From Phoronis australis (lineage: Eukaryota > Phoronida > Phoronidae), in NCBI GenBank assembly GCA_002633005.1, contig NMRA01000259.1, forward strand, positions 357,840 through 421,839: 64,000 bases of DNA, in the 5' to 3' direction. Position numbers and translations under genes: made by a program. The notes below the pieces were generated by a model, which saw only the letters and a list, made by a program, of their open reading frames with translations, made no database searches and was not told where the DNA came from. Shown here one piece after another: positions 60,566 to 64,000 of this stretch; within the stretch, counting starts at the first letter, position 1, and the number at the start of each line of letters is the position of its first letter.

Positions 60566-60916
60566 AATATATTTTTGCATGCGCGTGCGCTGTTGGTTGC
60601 GCGCGCGTGTGTGAATGTTTCAAATACTCGGTACTCTCTTCGTTTTTATATTAGTGTCAGTTAATTATTATGGTAAATATATCGGATTTACGTTATGCAT
60701 TTAGGAAATAGAACATTGAAGAAACAATGGATTTTCAATTTTCGCTTTGAAATGCTAATTGGAAATGGGTTGTTGTATTTTCCGTTATCGTTTTGCACAT
60801 TGAAACGGATAGTTTCACTATACCTATAGTAAATGTGAATGACATGAAATATCTGAAAACTTGGACGTGAAGTCCTTTATGCAAGAATGGTTGGATTTCT
60901 GGGTTTGATCGGTACA

Positions 60917-60985
60917 AGTACGCATAGCTCAACTAGAGCGCTAAAACCCATAGAAGATCCCGGTTCGAGCCCTGGTAGGAGCTAG
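60917..60985 (+). repeat. tRNA-like sequence (relic or SINE head)
   Basis: TAGCTCAACTAGAGCG gives a D-arm/A-box, and CCCGGTTCGAGCCCTGG gives a T-arm with a 7-base loop and one mismatch in the stem. The spacing is tRNA-like, but the acceptor stem does not pair (GTACGCA against TAGGAGC) and the D-loop is short. So it is a tRNA pseudogene or tRNA-derived SINE. Confidence 0.5.
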
Positions 60986-61015
60986 ACTCTTCACGCTTGT
61001 GCTATTAATAGATCA

Positions 61016-61392
61016 GGGCCCGGAATCTAATCTTTGTACTCGGAACGAACTTGAAATTATTTTTTGGCAATTCCTCTGCTTTTTTGTGAGAACTCAAGAT
61101 AAGTGGTTATTAGACTGTACTCGAATACATTATAGATTACGTATTATGAGTTTCTAGTCCAAGTTAGCACTTGATGACCCTGATATACGTGCTATAAACT
61201 CGAGCAAAAACTCGACATTTCGAGTTCAAACTCGAACTTTAACCTTAATGTTGGGTTTATCAACTGCAAACTGGGACTAAAAATTATCTTGAGAATAAAA
61301 TAATAGACGCTATCTTGAGTTTGCACAAAAGTAGAGTAGAAAATGCCAAACATAATTTCGAGTTTCGAGTAAAAAGATTAGAACTCGGGCCC
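61016..61392. mobile_element. Foldback MITE with GGGCCCG ends, copy 4, 377 bp
   Basis: The left end GGGCCCGGAATCTAATCTTT and the inverted right end GGGCCCGAGTTCTAATCTTT agree over 27 bases with four mismatches. Similarity continues inward (ACTTGAAATTAT against ACTCGAAATTAT; GCAAACTCAAG). The best-defined member of the family here. Confidence 0.85.
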
Positions 61393-61611
61393 AGTGACGA
61401 GTGATCACATAAGTAAGGTATTTACTCGATGCATACATCGTGTAAAGGGAGTTATTGTCGGTTGCTGCTCGCCTATGTTTAGAAATTCATATTGAAACTA
61501 GGTAATGCTGTTTGCTGACTTGGTAAAGCTAACAATCGAGGTCAAGTTCCTGTTGCAGTTTCCCAAGGCCACGACTGCGCTAGTGAAATAAAAGACGGCG
61601 GGTGTTCGGCT

Positions 61612-61815
61612 CCTATGGCAATGAACCCATGCGAGCACCCAGCCTAAAAAATAAGGGGGTTCGAATTTTTGAAAATGTGGACCTTTTACTAAAAAAAAAA
61701 CGGGGCACGTTCAGGGCTACGAATTGTGCATTCGCTGAATTCCTGCCTTTTCAGTGGACTTTTGTCTCGTTTCGGACTTTTTGTTTCTCTGAGGTGAACC
61801 TTTTTGCCCACTTAG
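61612..61815 (-). repeat. MITE-like repeat, GCGCGCACCCAGC family, reverse copy
   Basis: Reverse complement of the 34995-35250 type: GGGGGTTCGAATTTTTG, ATGTGGACC, TTTTCAGTGGACTTTTGTCT and TTTGTTTCTCTGAGG all match it. Confidence 0.8.
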
Positions 61816-61819
61816 CCAC

Positions 61820-62545
61820 GTATGAAATGCGTTGTTGGTTGACTGCACGCTATGCTATAGACAATATGCGTTCTTTAAGTAATTCACTGCAAGATATGCT
61901 CTAGACACTGTGCGTTATTTAAGTGATTGACTGCAAGTTGTGCTGTAGACACCATGCGTTCTTTAGTCTTGTCCTGGCTAGTTGCTTTCCCACAAAGTCC
62001 ATAGCTGAACGGTGTTAAAGTGCTTAAAACCATATTTTTCGACAAACGACTACACTGTCAGCGTCACTGAACCTTCTTTTATTGCACTGCATGTCACATT
62101 CGTGAATTCAATATCCCAAAAACGAGAAAATAGAAGTAAAGCCATTCCAGTTGAAAGTCTCTTAACTCCATGGACATCAGTGTGAAGTGTATCATGTCCA
62201 CCAACACGCGAGTTTCTTGTACAAACTTGTGCCGGATCCTTGCCACAGCCATGTACTAAATTCCCACGTCCATCGCAAACGCAACGCCTCACCCGCATTC
62301 CTTATTAAATCATAAACCACGGGAAAATATGGGCATCATGACCACTTTCCACACAGTATGACTAGTGTTGTGATTGGTTTACCGATTTTATGTAGTATGT
62401 GTCGACTAATTGGCCTTATGATCGTAATTCGTAACTCAAGATCGGCTAAATAAACATATCGTCAAATAGTCTTTGCGGGTGTTCTAATTTGACATCTGCT
62501 CGACTGTTGTTTATTTTTGGAGTTTTTGATATGAAATTAAGCACT
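61820..62545. other. Intergenic, no gene seen
   Basis: Two degenerate tandem units of about 50-60 bp at about 61835-61965 share ACTGCA(A/C)G, CTATAGACA/CTGTAGACA and ATGCGTTCTTTA. No coding sequence supported. Confidence 0.4.
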
Positions 62546-62548
62546 TTA

Positions 62549-62935
62549 TTAAGGCCTGACCAGACTGCACGCGAGCGAGCGAAATTCGCCTTGCAATGTC
62601 GCGCGAATGGGCGGCCATATCAATACATAAAACGCTAAAACGAGTCCGTGAGACAAAACAACTCAAAAGCAGCCGCGTGGACACCCGCCCCCACCATCTT
62701 AAAATCTTCATGTTCAACACGCTTTTTAACTTTTTAAGACGAGTACGAAGGTTTGCTCAGGCTGCACGCGAGCGAACGACAAGAAATTTATTGTCGATGA
62801 AATGGAGCAACCGAGATTTTATTACCCTGTGCACCGCTGCACGCGAGCGACGTGTGCGACGAGAGCGACGTCGTGTAAATTTCTGCGAGGTTGCCTCGCG
62901 CTATTCCATTTCGATGTTTGAATACACTTAGCGTG
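62549..62935 (+). repeat. Region with three CTGCACGCGAGCGA motifs
   Basis: The motif CTGCACGCGAGCGA occurs at about 62565, 62761 and 62841, with GC-rich sequence unlike the surroundings. The first matches the minus-strand end at 59602-59645. May be several nested ends of one transposon family. The apparent basic frame 62596-62931 is probably a by-product of the GC-rich repeats. Confidence 0.5.
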
Positions 62936-63154
62936 CACGGAATACCCGAATTTTGTAATCGCACGTTTGTTTTCAACGCTCCCTTAGGAAATGATTTTTG
63001 TTTAGAATAAACGAAAGCAAATTGTGCTTTATTGGCTTGAGAGACTTGCTTGGCAAATGTTTTTTGAAATTTCCCAGTGTAATTAAGTGTTGTCCTCAAG
63101 TAGACATATAGTCTTCAACAACTTTTAAGACAATCTCCAAAGCAGAGGCTGCGA

Positions 63155-63938
63155 TAGGCAATGACCATCGCCTCTGTTGGCCCGAACCAGAGGCGATGTA
63201 GAGGCTATAGGCGCTCTGTACGCCGGAAGCTTTTCGGCGAATTATGCCTCGCACCGACTAAACCATCAAAGTCACGTTGTTATAACTACCTTTTGCGCAT
63301 AGACGAACACCTTAGGAGGTTGTCGATGTGTTTAAGTTCTTCCAACTCGAACAAATACTCCCGTTATGAAACTTTTTCTTCGAGCAGTCCCTATTTCAGT
63401 TCCCAAAATCGTGAAATCAAAATTTTTGTACTGCGCACGCTCCAACTTTTACCGCGCTCGCAATAATTTTTAAATAGGCCAAAGGTGAGCCATTGCGGTC
63501 TTGTCAGTCAAATGTTCGTTTCCAAAATGCCACCACTGACTTGTCTTTAATTGGCGTTACTTGAAACTGTTTGTATTTCAATGAATTATTGTTTGTATTT
63601 GATAAAAATAAATGCTGTTAATATGACATTTAAAAGTCTTTGTGCACATATTTGACATTTTAATGTTTAACAACACGGCAAATGCACGGCTGGCTCCCGG
63701 CAGCACGTACGCAAAGGGCGGGAACTTCAGCTTTCAAAGTTCGCCGGTAGGATCGCAACTTCTGACCTTCGGCCTGGTTAAGGTGTTCGTCTATGCGCAA
63801 AAGGTAGTTATAACAACGTGGCTTTGATAGTTTAGTCGGTGCGAGGCATAATTCGCCGAAAAGCTTCCGGCGTACAGAGCGCCTATAGCCTCTACATCGC
63901 CTCTGGTTCGGGCCAACAGAGGCGATGGTCATTGCCTA
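63155..63938. mobile_element. 784-bp non-autonomous element, 160-bp TIRs, 9-bp target duplication (Mutator-like)
   Basis: The left TIR 63155-63314 and right TIR 63779-63938 are inverted copies with two mismatches in 160 bases, starting TAGGCAATGACCATCGCC. AGGCTGCGA flanks both sides (63146-63154 and 63939-63947). Long TIRs with a 9-bp target duplication are the hallmark of Mutator-like elements. Each TIR holds a hairpin with 11-base arms (CATCGCCTCTG ... CAGAGGCGATG, left copy 63166-63198). The 464-bp middle has no transposase. Near-identical TIRs suggest recent activity. Confidence 0.88.
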
Positions 63939-64000
63939 AGGCTGCGATAGCTGAGTACAGCACTGCAAGAGAAAATTGGAGCCTTAGATTTTTTATATGT

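Noticed and set aside
62596-62931. Arginine-rich 111-codon frame
   Set aside because: Low-complexity product of GC-rich CGAGCG repeats.

Overview
This is a gene-poor, AT-rich stretch of animal nuclear DNA from a draft assembly: one run of 86 Ns and one isolated N mark joins. The evidence for an animal is spliced genes with GT-AG (and one GC-AG) introns, an ETS transcription factor of the SPDEF class, AATAAA poly(A) signals, and many decayed LINEs, DNA transposons and foldback MITEs. An invertebrate is most likely (compact introns, this mix of element families). I cannot name the species; a marine invertebrate is only a guess. No bacterial, organellar, rRNA or CRISPR sequence was seen.

Layout. 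1-4.5 kb: intergenic, with one dispersed repeat at about 1.44-2.13 kb. 4.5-7.1 kb: a probable terminal exon on the minus strand, then an intronless gene (5805-7019, +) for a 404-residue protein with a hydrophobic N-terminus, three to four 39-residue repeats and a basic tail; I recognise no family. 8.6-13.75 kb: a second copy of the dispersed repeat, then a near-identical 2.2-kb tandem duplication whose junction is a single N, so probably two unmerged alleles. 13.8-20.4 kb: a chain of foldback elements and repeats. 22.8-25.0 kb: a small three-exon gene on the minus strand of uncharacterised type. 25.7-35.3 kb: an internally deleted LINE relic, a hAT-type transposase relic, a LINE tail and MITEs. 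37.3-41.7 kb: a complete six-exon SPDEF/PDEF-like ETS gene on the minus strand, the best-supported gene here. 42.3-48.7 kb: two LINE relics, one with a poly(A) tail and one with recognisable endonuclease and reverse transcriptase motifs. 49-59 kb: mostly AT-rich intergenic DNA with a microsatellite, MITEs and one possible exon. 59.5-64 kb: dense MITEs, and a 784-bp element with 160-bp terminal inverted repeats and a perfect 9-bp target duplication.

The genes do not form a pathway; they are independent loci in a repeat-rich region. The most useful points are the full SPDEF-like model, the unrecognised intronless repeat protein, the probable false duplication, and several well-bounded mobile elements, of which the Mutator-like one is the cleanest.
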